Positions 17,959 through 28,182 of a stretch of DNA of 64,000 nt are shown here, piece after piece (the stretch's first letter is position 1; each line of letters opens with the position of its first letter). Where the stretch lies: assembly GCF_014268935.2 (NCBI RefSeq), contig NZ_JABWRJ020000002.1, positions 798,001 to 862,000 on the forward strand. The letters run 5' to 3'. Made by a program: the position numbers and the translations under genes. The notes below the pieces were generated by a model. That model ran no database searches. It was not told the DNA's origin and saw only the letters and a list, made by a program, of their open reading frames with translations. Source of the DNA: Pseudomonas peradeniyensis (lineage in GTDB: Bacteria; Pseudomonadota; Gammaproteobacteria; Pseudomonadales; Pseudomonadaceae).

Positions 17959-18582
17959 ATGGGCGCAACCAACAGGTTAGCCTGCTATTCCGACCCCGCT
18001 GATCATTACTCTCATCGGGTCCGCCTGGTGCTCGCGGAAAAAGGCGTCACGGTGCAGATCATCGATGTCGACGCCAATCGCCTGCCGCCCAAGCTGATTG
18101 AAGTGAACCCTTACGGCAGCCTGCCGACCCTGGTCGATCGCGACCTGGCGCTGTACGAGTCGACCGTGGTGATGGAGTACCTCGAGGAGCGTTACCCGCA
18201 TCCGCCGCTGATGCCGGTCTACCCGGTGGCCCGGGGCAACAGCCGCCTGCTGATGCACCGCATCCAGCGTGACTGGTGCGCCCTGGCCGACACCGTGCTC
18301 GATGCGCGCAGCAGCGAGGCGGCACGCACCCAGGCGCGCAAGGAACTGCGCGAGAGCCTGACCGGCGTGGCCCCGCTGTTCGGCGAGATGGCCTGCTTCA
18401 TGAGCGAGGAGCAAAGCCTGGTCGATTGCTGTCTACTGCCCATTCTCTGGCGTTTGCCGGTGATGGGGATCGAATTGCCGCGGCAGGCCAAGCCGCTGCT
18501 GGATTACATGGAGCGACAGTTCGCCCGCGAGCCTTTCCAGGCGAGCCTGTCCGCTGCCGAACGTGAAATGCGCAAGGTTTAA
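17959..18582 (+). CDS. sspA: Stringent starvation protein A
   Basis: This is a 207-residue, GST-fold, RNA polymerase-associated protein. Its N-terminal thioredoxin-like domain (about residues 8-85) begins [20 protein letters not shown], and an all-helical domain follows. SspA binds RNA polymerase and affects stationary-phase and virulence gene expression in gammaproteobacteria. GAGGAGG lies seven bases before the ATG. sspB follows after nine bases in the conserved sspAB operon. Confidence 0.96.
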   Translation: MGATNRLACYSDPADHYSHRVRLVLAEKGVTVQIIDVDANRLPPKLIEVNPYGSLPTLVDRDLALYESTVVMEYLEERYPHPPLMPVYPVARGNSRLLMHRIQRDWCALADTVLDARSSEAARTQARKELRESLTGVAPLFGEMACFMSEEQSLVDCCLLPILWRLPVMGIELPRQAKPLLDYMERQFAREPFQASLSAAEREMRKV

Positions 18583-18591
18583 GAGGAACCG

Positions 18592-19014
18592 TTGATGAAC
18601 TCCAGTCGCCCCTATCTGGTTCGTGCGCTGTACGAGTGGATCGTCGACAACGATTGCACGCCGCATATGCTGGTCAATGCCGAGTATCCGGCAGTCCAGG
18701 TGCCCCAAGGTTTCGCCAGCGATGGCCAGATCGTCCTGAACATTTCCCCCAGTGCCGTGCGCAGCCTGCACATGGACAACGAGGCGGTGAGCTTCGAAGG
18801 CCGCTTCGGCGGCGTGGCGCACTCGCTCTATGTGCCGGTCGGCGCCATCCTCGGGATCTACGCCCGGGAGAACGGCCAGGGCATGGTCTTCGAACTGGAG
18901 CCGCCGCTCGAGGACGAGGATGATCTTGAAGACGACGCCGTGGAGCCGGATGACCAAGGTCCGCCCGAGCCGCCGCGCCCGAGTGGCCGTCCAAGCCTGA
19001 AGGTGGTCAAGTAA
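18592..19014 (+). CDS. sspB: ClpXP adaptor SspB
   Basis: This is a 140-residue adaptor that delivers ssrA-tagged proteins to ClpXP. It has a folded substrate-binding domain (about residues 1-105), an acidic flexible linker (EDEDDLEDDAVEPDDQ), and the C-terminal ClpX-docking motif RPSLKVVK. It is second in the sspAB operon. Confidence 0.96.
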   Translation: MMNSSRPYLVRALYEWIVDNDCTPHMLVNAEYPAVQVPQGFASDGQIVLNISPSAVRSLHMDNEAVSFEGRFGGVAHSLYVPVGAILGIYARENGQGMVFELEPPLEDEDDLEDDAVEPDDQGPPEPPRPSGRPSLKVVK

Positions 19015-19072
19015 GCCACGCCGCAAGGCGATCCCGGCCTCTACGCGAGCCTCATGGGCTGTCAACGGATGA

Positions 19073-19795
19073 GTGAAAGGAATCAGCGTAGTGGCGGGGA
19101 TCGGCAGGAGATGTTGGCGGGGGTTACTGCTGTGCGGCGTAGCCATCGCCGTGGGGGTGTTGGTCTGGTTCGCCTGGTTGCAGGTCAGGGCGCACCAGAT
19201 GCAGTGGGCCATCGAGCGTGTCGGCGGCTATGCAGTGCTGCACGACACTCGGTCGCAACCTGACCCCGACGAAGTGCTGTTTCTCAGGGCATTGTCGTTG
19301 AACCCTACGCCAGCCTTGCGCGAGTGGGTGATGAAACCTGAGATCTGCCGCGGCGTGGACGCTCGATGCGCCCTGGTCAACCTGGCCATGCTCAACTTCA
19401 TGATGCTCGGCATGCCGGACGAGTTTTCAAGTCTGAAAACCCTCGATCTGTATATCAACCATTGGAAGGATCAGGGTGGTAAGGGATGTCCGGCGGTCGA
19501 GGAGATTTCCGCCATGGTCCGGGACTCCAGCCGGGCCTTGACCCTGCAGGGCGATGCGCGGGCCAGCTCGGCCCAGGATGCCTTCACGCGCTTTCAGGCA
19601 CCGGGTGGAATGCTGGGAGCAATGGACTCGAACGCGTGCAAAGCCTACTTTGCGAACAAACCCTTCATGGCCCGAGCCTATCTGGCTCACCTGGGATACC
19701 TACAGGCACTGGCACAAGGCAGGAACTCCATGCAGGCGGCCTACCTGCTCAGCTTGCCCACGGTATTTTCGATTCTCAAGTACGAAGGGCCTTGA
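19073..19795 (+). CDS. Unknown protein with one N-terminal membrane helix
   Basis: I do not recognise this 240-residue protein. It has a positively charged N-terminus, one transmembrane helix or uncleaved signal (about residues 17-40, GLLLCGVAIAVGVLVWFAWL) and a soluble, probably periplasmic, helical remainder. Several cysteines in the soluble part (EICRGVDARCAL, GKGCPAV, NACKAY) could form disulfides. The start is uncertain: GTG at 19073 lacks a good ribosome-binding site, while GTG at 19091 has AAAGGAA eight bases upstream and would shorten the protein by six residues. It lies between sspB and the autotransporters and uses slightly less biased codons than its neighbours. No function is proposed. 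Confidence 0.7.
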   Translation: MKGISVVAGIGRRCWRGLLLCGVAIAVGVLVWFAWLQVRAHQMQWAIERVGGYAVLHDTRSQPDPDEVLFLRALSLNPTPALREWVMKPEICRGVDARCALVNLAMLNFMMLGMPDEFSSLKTLDLYINHWKDQGGKGCPAVEEISAMVRDSSRALTLQGDARASSAQDAFTRFQAPGGMLGAMDSNACKAYFANKPFMARAYLAHLGYLQALAQGRNSMQAAYLLSLPTVFSILKYEGP

Positions 19796-20038
19796 GCGCA
19801 TACCTGGGTTTTGTGACAGCTGTTGGCTATTTATCATCGCCGATTGACATATCGTAACCAATTTCAGAAGCTCACGACTTGCAGCCGAAGGCTGCCTCCT
19901 GGCCTGAGGCCGAAGTAACCTGGCCAGTGGCGCGCGACCGCCTCTGGCTCGATGGGGCCTTGCGGCCAGGCAGTGCAGCGACACACCGGTCGACCCAGGA
20001 CGGGCGACCCGACAACAAAAACAAGAGTAGTCATCGAC

Positions 20039-23038
20039 ATGGATGTGAGATGTGATCAGCTCAAGGCGCTGACGGGCACCCTGTGCCTGGCGTTCGCCAC
20101 CGGACTGCCGCTGTCTGCTGCGGCGGCCTACCAGGAAACCGGTCGCCCGGGCGACCCCGCCAGCTGGCGGTCGGCCGAGTACCAGCAGGACTGGGGCCTG
20201 GAGCGCATGCAGGCGAGCCAAGCCTATGCCGCCGGCATCACCGGCGCCGGGGTCAGCATCGGCGCCCTGGACTCGGGGTTCGATGCCGCCCATCCCGAAG
20301 CCAGTCCCGGACGTTTTCACTCGGTTACCGCCACCGGCCAGTATCTGGACGGCACTCCGTTCAGCGTGTCCGGGGTGCTCAATGGCGCCAACGACAGCCA
20401 TGGCACCCATGTCACCGGCACCATGGGTGCGGCCCGTGATGGCGCTGGCATGCATGGCGTGGCCTTCAATGCCCAGGTCTACGTGGGCAACACCAACCAC
20501 GACGACAAGTTTTTGTTCGGTCCCGGCCCTGACCCCAAGTATTTCAAGGCGGTCTACGATGCCCTGGTGGACGCCGGTGTGCGGGCCATCAACAACAGCT
20601 GGGGCAGCCAGCCCAAGGATGTTAGCTACCAGACCCTGGACGGCTTGCGCGCGGCCTATGCCCAGCATTTCCAGCAGGACACCTGGCTCGACGCCGCCGG
20701 CGACGTGGCGCGCCGCGGCGTGATCAACGTATTCAGCGCCGGCAACAGCGGCTATGCCAACGCCAGCGTGCGCTCGGCGCTGCCGTACTTCCAGCCGGAG
20801 CTGGAAGGTCACTGGCTGGCAGTGTCGGGCCTGGACAAGAACAACCAGCAGAAATACAACCAGTGCGGCATCGCCAAGTACTGGTGCCTGGCGACCCCGG
20901 GCGCGGCGATCAGCAGTACCGTGCCCGGTGGCGGCTACGCCACCTACAACGGCACCTCGATGGCCGCACCTCATGCCACAGGGGCCTTGGCCCTGGTCAT
21001 GCAGCGCTATCCCTACCTGAACAACCAGCAGGCCCTGCAAGTGCTGCTGACCACCTCGCGCCAGCTTGACGGCTCGCCGACTCAGGGACCCAGCGAGCGG
21101 GTAGGCTGGGGCGTTCCGGACCTGGGCCGGGCGTTGCACGGCCCCGGGCAGTTGTTGGGTGAATTCGACGTCAACCTGGGGCGCGGGCAGGGCGATACCT
21201 GGAGCAACGGCATCTCCGACCAGGCCTTGGTGCAGCGTCAAAGCGAGGACGCCGCGGAACGCCAGGCCTGGCAGCAGACCCTCAAGGATCGCGGCTGGGA
21301 GCATGGCCTGGCAGCGGGCGCCAGCCAGCAGGATCGCAGCGACTATGCCCTGGGCATGGCCCGCGACGCGGCTGCCGCGCAGCGGGTCTATCAGGGCAGC
21401 CTGGTCAAGTCCGGGGCTGGCTGGCTCGAGCTCACGGGGGACAGCAGCTACCGCGGCCCGACCCGCGTCGATGGCGGCCTGCTGGCGGTCAACGGCAGCC
21501 TGCAATCGGCGGTGACGGTCAACGCGGGCGGTACCCTGGGCGGTAACGGGCGGGTCGGCGCCCTGACCGCCAGCGCCGGGGGCGTGGTGGCCCCGGGTAA
21601 CTCCATCGGCATCTTGAGTGTCGCTGGCAACCTGGACTTGCAGCCGGGCTCGACCTACCGGGTGGAACTGTCGCCCACGGCCAGCGACCGGCTCGTCGTT
21701 GCTGGTCAGGCCAGTGTCGGCGGCGCCAATCTCAGCCTGGAGTCCCAGGCGCGGCCCAACCTGTTGGCCGGCGGCCCGGTATCCAGCCTGGTGGGGCGCC
21801 AGTTCGACATCCTGCAGGCCGCGGGTGGCGTCAACGGGCGCTTCGCCCAGGTCGAGCCCGACTACCTGTTCCTGGGGACCTTCCTCGATTATTCGGCCAA
21901 CGGCGTGCAGCTGGACGTGACGCGTAGCGCCACGACGTTCGCCAGTGTTGGCGCCACGCCCAACCAGCGCGCCAGCGGCGGCGCCGTGGAGCGGCTGGGG
22001 CCGGGCAATCCCGTGTATGAAAGCCTGCTGCTTTCGACCTCGGCGGACCAGGCCCGGGACGGCCTGCGTCAGCTGGCCGGGGAGATCTACCCGGCGCTGG
22101 ACTCGATGCTGCTCAGCCAGGGCTCGGTCTTGCGCGACACCTTGGGCGAGCGCGTGCAAGGTCCTGCCCTGAATGCCAGCGTTTCTGGAGCGAGTGCCAG
22201 CGAGCCAGGTTCGACCCAGCTCTGGCTCAAGGGCCTGGGCAGCTGGGGACGCATCGAGGGCGTGCAGGGCAGCGAATCCTATACCAGCTCCCTGGGCGGC
22301 ATGCTGCTGGGCGTGGACCATGACTTCGACGAGCAGACCCGGGCCGGCCTGGCCGCAGGCTACAGCGACAGCTCCCTGGGCATGGGCGGCAGCCACTCCC
22401 GGGCCACGGTCGACAGCTACCACCTGGGCGCCTATGCCCGCCACGACCTGGACCAGTTGCGCCTGAGCCTGGGTGCCAGCCACAGCTGGCACCGTGCCGA
22501 AGTCCGGCGCGACCTGGCCTATGGCGAGGTGTCTGGCCGCCAGCGCGCACGGATCGATGCCCGCAGCCAGCAGGTGTTTGCCGAGGCGGCCTATCGCCTG
22601 GCATTGCCTGCAGTGCAGCTGGAGCCTTTCGCCAACCTGACCTACCAGCACCTGGAACGCGACGGCTTCCACGAGAAAGGCGATGCCGCGGCGCTGCATG
22701 CCGGTGACGAGCAGCGTGATGCCTGGCTCAGCACCTTGGGCCTGCGTGGGCGCGAGCAATGGCAACTGGGCCCGCAGCAAGACCTGCAGTTGGCGGCAAG
22801 CCTGGGCTGGCAGCACCGTCTGAGCGGCACCCAGGATCGCGAGCACCTGGCTTTCGCCGGCAGCGACCTGCCGTTTCGGGTGGAGACTGCGCCGGCCTTG
22901 CGCGATGCCGCGCTGGTGGGGCTACAGGCACGGGTGGGACTGACCCGCGACCTGGACCTGAGCCTGGACTACCAGGGGCGCCTGGCCAGTCGCGAGCAAC
23001 AGCATGGTGCAGGGCTCAACCTGCAATGGCGGTTCTGA
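20039..23038 (+). CDS. Subtilisin-like serine protease autotransporter, copy 1
   Basis: This is a 999-residue type Va autotransporter. A signal peptide ends near residue 30 (LPLSAAAA). The S8 subtilase passenger has Asp78 (ALDSGFD), His121 (SHGTHVTG) and Ser307 (NGTSMAAPHATG), so the triad is intact. It is followed by an autotransporter-associated beta-strand (PATR) segment (about 470-560, GGTLGGNGRVG and GGVVAPGNSIG) and a C-terminal beta-barrel (about 730-999) ending in aromatic LQWRF. The layout matches the PspA/PspB, EprS and Serratia SSP proteases. ATG 20039 is chosen because it precedes the signal peptide; the frame is open further upstream from 19952. A close paralogue follows after 88 bases. 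Confidence 0.92.
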   Translation: MDVRCDQLKALTGTLCLAFATGLPLSAAAAYQETGRPGDPASWRSAEYQQDWGLERMQASQAYAAGITGAGVSIGALDSGFDAAHPEASPGRFHSVTATGQYLDGTPFSVSGVLNGANDSHGTHVTGTMGAARDGAGMHGVAFNAQVYVGNTNHDDKFLFGPGPDPKYFKAVYDALVDAGVRAINNSWGSQPKDVSYQTLDGLRAAYAQHFQQDTWLDAAGDVARRGVINVFSAGNSGYANASVRSALPYFQPELEGHWLAVSGLDKNNQQKYNQCGIAKYWCLATPGAAISSTVPGGGYATYNGTSMAAPHATGALALVMQRYPYLNNQQALQVLLTTSRQLDGSPTQGPSERVGWGVPDLGRALHGPGQLLGEFDVNLGRGQGDTWSNGISDQALVQRQSEDAAERQAWQQTLKDRGWEHGLAAGASQQDRSDYALGMARDAAAAQRVYQGSLVKSGAGWLELTGDSSYRGPTRVDGGLLAVNGSLQSAVTVNAGGTLGGNGRVGALTASAGGVVAPGNSIGILSVAGNLDLQPGSTYRVELSPTASDRLVVAGQASVGGANLSLESQARPNLLAGGPVSSLVGRQFDILQAAGGVNGRFAQVEPDYLFLGTFLDYSANGVQLDVTRSATTFASVGATPNQRASGGAVERLGPGNPVYESLLLSTSADQARDGLRQLAGEIYPALDSMLLSQGSVLRDTLGERVQGPALNASVSGASASEPGSTQLWLKGLGSWGRIEGVQGSESYTSSLGGMLLGVDHDFDEQTRAGLAAGYSDSSLGMGGSHSRATVDSYHLGAYARHDLDQLRLSLGASHSWHRAEVRRDLAYGEVSGRQRARIDARSQQVFAEAAYRLALPAVQLEPFANLTYQHLERDGFHEKGDAAALHAGDEQRDAWLSTLGLRGREQWQLGPQQDLQLAASLGWQHRLSGTQDREHLAFAGSDLPFRVETAPALRDAALVGLQARVGLTRDLDLSLDYQGRLASREQQHGAGLNLQWRF

Positions 23039-23126
23039 AGCGCCCTGGCGTGATACGGGCCAGGCGTTGCAACACGGAGTGTGACCAACGCGGTACTAAA
23101 CCAAAACAAAACTAAGGAAGGTTGTA

Positions 23127-26100
23127 GTGAAGCAAGTCAGAAAGGATGACAGCGCACTCGCGCAGGGCTGGGCCCTGGCCCCGTTGGGGCGGGCATTGGT
23201 GGGTTGGGTGGCGCTGATGGGCACGGCCCAGGCCGCGCCCTACGTGGAGAGTGGCCGGCTGGGCGACGCCAGCAGCTGGCGCAGCAGCGAGTTCAAGGCC
23301 GACTGGGGGCTGGGGGCGATCCACGCCGACAGCGCCTATGCCGCCGGCTACAGCGGCAAGGGGGTGAAGCTGGGGATCTTCGACCAGCCGGTATATGCCC
23401 CGCACCCCGAGTTCGCCGGCAAGGACAAGATCGTGACCCTGGTCACCAGCGGCATCCGCCAGTACACCGACCCCTACATTCCGGTGAAGGCCGGCGATGC
23501 GTTCCGCTATGACGGCAGCCCGTCGGTGGGCTCGGACGGCAAGCTCGGCTCCCACGGCACCCACGTCGGCGGGATCGCCGCCGGCAACCGTGACGGCGAG
23601 TCGATGCATGGCGTGGCCTACGCTGCGCAGATCATCAGCGCCGACAACGGCGACCCCGGTCCCGAGGACGGCATCGTCCTGGGCAACGATGGCGCGGTGT
23701 ACAAGGCCGGCTGGGACAGCCTGGTGGCCAGCGGCGCGCGGATCATCAACAACAGCTGGGGCATCGGCATCACCGACCGCTTCGCCAAGGGCGGGCGCAA
23801 TCCGGACTTCCCGCATTTCACTGTGGACGATGCGCGGGCACAGTTCGCGCAGATCCAGCCGCTGCTGGGTACCTTGCCCGGCGGCGCCTATGACGGGGCC
23901 ATCGCCGCCGCCCGCAGTGGAGTCCTGACGATCTTCGCCGCCGGCAACGACTACAACCTGAACAACCCCGACGCGATTGCCGGCCTGGGTTATTTCGTCC
24001 CGGACATCGCCCCGAACTGGATGACCGTGGCGGCGTTGCAGCAGAACCCCGACACCAGCAGCGCCAACCCGTACCTGGCCAGCACGTTCTCTTCCCGTTG
24101 CGGCTATACCGCAAGCTTCTGCGTCTCGGCTCCCGGTACCCGGATCTACAGCGCGGTGATCGGCGGTACCAGCCTGGAAGACCTGACCCAGGGCTACGCC
24201 AACAAGAACGGCACGTCCATGGCCGCACCCCATGCCGCCGGCGCGGCGGCGGTGCTGATGGAGCGCTTCCCCTACATGAGCGGCGCACAGATCGCCAGCG
24301 TGCTGCGCACCACCGCCACCGACATGGGCGCGCCCGGTATCGATGCCTTGTACGGTTGGGGCATGATCAACCTGGACAAGGGGATCCGCGGTCCGGGCAT
24401 GTTGGTCACCGAGCAGGATATCCCCGAGGAGTTCCGCATCGCCGGTGGCTACGGCCCGAGCCAGTTCGTGGTCGATCTGCCGGGTGTCGGCGCCGTGGTC
24501 GATGCCGGCAGGCCGACCCAGCGGCTTTGCAACGACCTCAGCTGCGTGCTGGACCTGTGGAGCAACGATATCTCCGGCCATGGCGGCCTGACCAAGCAGG
24601 GCATCGGTACCCTGGTGCTCACCGGCAACAACACCTACGCAGGTCCAACCCTGGTCAACCAGGGGCGGCTGGCGGTCAATGGCTCGCTGCAATCGACGGT
24701 GACGGTCAATGACGGCGGCGTGCTGGGTGGCAATGGCCGGATCGGCGCGCTGGTGGTCAACCGTGGTGGCGTGGTGGCGCCAGGCAACTCCATCGGCACC
24801 CTGCGCGTGGGCTCCGACGTGACCTTCCAGCCGGGCTCGACCTATGCCGTGGAAGTGGATGCCACTGGCGCCGACCGTCTGGTCAGCGATGGCACGGTTT
24901 CGGTAAACGGTGCGAACCTGGCCCTGGACCTGCAGAACCCCGGGGTTTCGCTGCAGTCCCAGCAGGCAACCAGTCTGGTGGGGCGTCAGTTCGACATCCT
25001 GCAGGCCGCAGGCGGCGTGCAGGGCGGTTTTGCCGCTGTGCAGTCCAACCTGCTGTTCCTCGGTGGTGGCCTGGCCTATACCGGCACCGGGGTGCAGTTG
25101 GCGGTGCAACGTAGCGCCAGCTTCGCCAGTGTCGGCTTGACCGCCAACCAGCGTTCGGTGGCCGCGGCCGCCGATCGGCTCGGTGCGGGCAATCCGGTCT
25201 ACGAGAGCCTGCTGTTGTCGGCCGATGCCGGTAGCGCTCGGCAGGCGTTCGATCAGCTGTCCGGTGAGATCCACCCGGCGGTGGGCAACCTGCTGCTCAA
25301 CGACAGCCGCCAGTTGCGCGACGCCGTGGGCGAGCGTACCCGCCAGCAGGGCGTCGCCGCCGCTCCGGCCTTGGACGGCCAGGGCAACGGCCTGTGGGTC
25401 AAGGCCCTGGGGGCCTGGGGCAAGGCCGACGGTGACTCCGGGCATGCGCGCTACAGCAGTTCGATCGGCGGCATGCTGCTGGGTGTCGATGGGCAGATGA
25501 GCGAGGACACCCGCCTCGGCGTCTTCACCGGCTACAGCGACAGCTCGCTGAGCATGGGCGATGGTCGTCATTCCTCGGCCAGCGTCGACAGCTACCACCT
25601 GGGTGCCTATGCCGGCAAGGAACTGGAGCAGGTGCGCCTGAGCCTGGGCGGCAGCCACAGCTGGCACCGCATCGAGACCAAGCGCGAGCTGCAGTACAAC
25701 GAGGTCAGCGATCGCCAGAAGAGCAAGCGTGATGCGCAGAGCACCCAGGTGTTCGGCGAGGCCGCCTGGAAGGTCGCGGTGCCGGGCATGGCCCTGGAGC
25801 CGTTCGCCAACCTGGCCTATGTGCATATCGCCAGCGACAGCTTCAAGGAACATGGCGGCGCCGCCGCGCTTGAGGGGGGGCGGGATAACCGTGATGCCTG
25901 GCTCTCGACCCTGGGCATGCGCGCCGGCAAGCAGCTGCAGTTGTCCAGCGGCCAGGCGGTGGAGCTTTCCGCCACCCTGGGCTGGCAGCACAACCTGAGC
26001 TCCACCGGGTCCGACCAGCACCTGGCCTTTGCCGGCCAGGGCGATACCTACAAGGTCCAGGCGCTGTCCCTGGACCGTGATGCGGCGGTGGTCGGCGCAC

Positions 26101-26213
26101 GGGCGGGGATCAGCCTGGGGCGTCAGGCCCGGGTCAACCTCGACTACAACGGACTGCTGGGTAGCCGCGACAAGAGCCACGGGGTCGGCCTGACCCTGGA
26201 CTGGGCGTTCTGA
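23127..26213 (+). CDS. Subtilisin-like serine protease autotransporter, copy 2
   Basis: This is a 1028-residue autotransporter and a paralogue of the gene just upstream. The start is GTG at 23127, with AAGGAAG six bases away. A long signal sequence ends around residue 36 (VALMGTAQA). The subtilase triad is Asp86 (GIFDQPV), His143 (SHGTHVGG) and Ser364 (NGTSMAAPHAAG). A PATR segment (GGVLGGNGRIG, GGVVAPGNSIG) links to the C-terminal barrel, which ends LTLDWAF. Shared blocks with copy 1 include LVGRQFDILQAAGGV, GNPVYESLLLS and VDSYHLGAYA. The catalytic Asp context (FDQPVYAPHPEF) differs from copy 1 (LDSGFDAAHPEA), and the passenger has about 50 more residues between the His and the Ser. Substrate specificity is unknown. 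Confidence 0.92.
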   Translation: MKQVRKDDSALAQGWALAPLGRALVGWVALMGTAQAAPYVESGRLGDASSWRSSEFKADWGLGAIHADSAYAAGYSGKGVKLGIFDQPVYAPHPEFAGKDKIVTLVTSGIRQYTDPYIPVKAGDAFRYDGSPSVGSDGKLGSHGTHVGGIAAGNRDGESMHGVAYAAQIISADNGDPGPEDGIVLGNDGAVYKAGWDSLVASGARIINNSWGIGITDRFAKGGRNPDFPHFTVDDARAQFAQIQPLLGTLPGGAYDGAIAAARSGVLTIFAAGNDYNLNNPDAIAGLGYFVPDIAPNWMTVAALQQNPDTSSANPYLASTFSSRCGYTASFCVSAPGTRIYSAVIGGTSLEDLTQGYANKNGTSMAAPHAAGAAAVLMERFPYMSGAQIASVLRTTATDMGAPGIDALYGWGMINLDKGIRGPGMLVTEQDIPEEFRIAGGYGPSQFVVDLPGVGAVVDAGRPTQRLCNDLSCVLDLWSNDISGHGGLTKQGIGTLVLTGNNTYAGPTLVNQGRLAVNGSLQSTVTVNDGGVLGGNGRIGALVVNRGGVVAPGNSIGTLRVGSDVTFQPGSTYAVEVDATGADRLVSDGTVSVNGANLALDLQNPGVSLQSQQATSLVGRQFDILQAAGGVQGGFAAVQSNLLFLGGGLAYTGTGVQLAVQRSASFASVGLTANQRSVAAAADRLGAGNPVYESLLLSADAGSARQAFDQLSGEIHPAVGNLLLNDSRQLRDAVGERTRQQGVAAAPALDGQGNGLWVKALGAWGKADGDSGHARYSSSIGGMLLGVDGQMSEDTRLGVFTGYSDSSLSMGDGRHSSASVDSYHLGAYAGKELEQVRLSLGGSHSWHRIETKRELQYNEVSDRQKSKRDAQSTQVFGEAAWKVAVPGMALEPFANLAYVHIASDSFKEHGGAAALEGGRDNRDAWLSTLGMRAGKQLQLSSGQAVELSATLGWQHNLSSTGSDQHLAFAGQGDTYKVQALSLDRDAAVVGARAGISLGRQARVNLDYNGLLGSRDKSHGVGLTLDWAF

Positions 26214-26223
26214 GGCCCTGAAA

Positions 26224-26260
26224 AGCAAAACGCCCGATGCTGTGCATCGGGCGTTTTGCT
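26224..26260. terminator. Bidirectional terminator after the autotransporter pair
   Basis: A perfect 17-base stem, AGCAAAACGCCCGATGC/GCATCGGGCGTTTTGCT, encloses a three-base loop. It serves both the second autotransporter and the convergent lipoprotein gene. Confidence 0.93.
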
Positions 26261-26277
26261 TGAACAGCCATTCGCAA

Positions 26278-26496
26278 TTACAGGTCCTTGATGCTCTGCA
26301 CCTGGTCCTTGTTGATGCGGGTCGGCTTGCCGTCCAGTTGCTTGAACTCGTAGAAGCCGGAGTTGCGGTCGAAGTGCGGAGTGTCGGTAGTCTGCAGTTC
26401 GCGGCCATCGTTGAGGGTGATCACGCTCGGGGTGGAGCAGCCGGCCAGGGTGGCGAAGGCGCCGATCAGCAGGGCAGGCAGCAGCAGCTTTTTCAT
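26278..26496 (-). CDS. YgdI/YgdR-like small lipoprotein (DUF903)
   Basis: This 72-residue protein has a lipoprotein signal with lipobox LAGC (Cys at residue 20). A single small beta-barrel domain follows, with VITLNDGRELQTTDTPHFD and FYEFKQLDGKPTRINKDQV, the YgdI/YgdR (DUF903) pattern. Its function is unknown. It is expected to be an outer-membrane or periplasmic lipoprotein. It lies 58 bases downstream of dolP on the same strand and may be a separate unit. Confidence 0.88.
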   Translation of the reverse strand: MKKLLLPALLIGAFATLAGCSTPSVITLNDGRELQTTDTPHFDRNSGFYEFKQLDGKPTRINKDQVQSIKDL

Positions 26497-26554
26497 GGGG
26501 AACTTCCTGGATCAGAGGGAAAAGGCGAGCGTCATGACGCCCGCCGAAGGGTTG

Positions 26555-27810
<1,256 letters not shown>

Positions 27811-28182
27811 TCAGCATTCGAAGGCGTTTTTCAGCCATTGAAGCGGTTGCCCCGCATGTCCCTGGCCCTGCAGGGCGACAACGTCGAAACGGCAGGGGTG
27901 GGTGGCCCAGCGGGGCGCTTGCTGCAGGAAGAGGTTGGCGGCCAGCGCCAGTCGCTGCTGCTTGCGCCCATCGATACTGGCGAGCGCTCCGCCGAACTCC
28001 GCATGCAACCGGTAGCGGACTTCGACGAATACTACTGTATCGGCATCGAGCATGACCAGATCGAGCTCGCCCCGCTTGCATCGCCAGTTGCGCGCCAGCA
28101 GCCGCAGACCTTGCCCCTGAAGGTACTCAAGGGCGTGGTCTTCGGCGGCCTGGCCGGCGTGGCTGGGCGATGCGCCGGGCAT
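27811..28182 (-). CDS. YraN family protein (UPF0102, nuclease-like fold)
   Basis: This is a 123-residue UPF0102 protein. It begins MPGASPSHAGQAAEDHALEY and contains RNWRCKRGELDLVMLDADTV, followed by VFVEVRYR. The E...D...EVR pattern is the endonuclease-like (PD-D/ExK-related) signature of the family, here with R in place of the usual K. Its activity is unproven. The ATG overlaps the lpoA stop codon by one base, so translation is coupled to lpoA. The frame remains open upstream inside lpoA; that part is spurious. Confidence 0.9.
   Translation of the reverse strand: MPGASPSHAGQAAEDHALEYLQGQGLRLLARNWRCKRGELDLVMLDADTVVFVEVRYRLHAEFGGALASIDGRKQQRLALAANLFLQQAPRWATHPCRFDVVALQGQGHAGQPLQWLKNAFEC

Noticed and set aside
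19796..20038. TTGACA at 19844-19849 as an autotransporter promoter
   Set aside because: The -35 match is perfect but no acceptable -10 hexamer lies 16-18 bases downstream, so no promoter was called.
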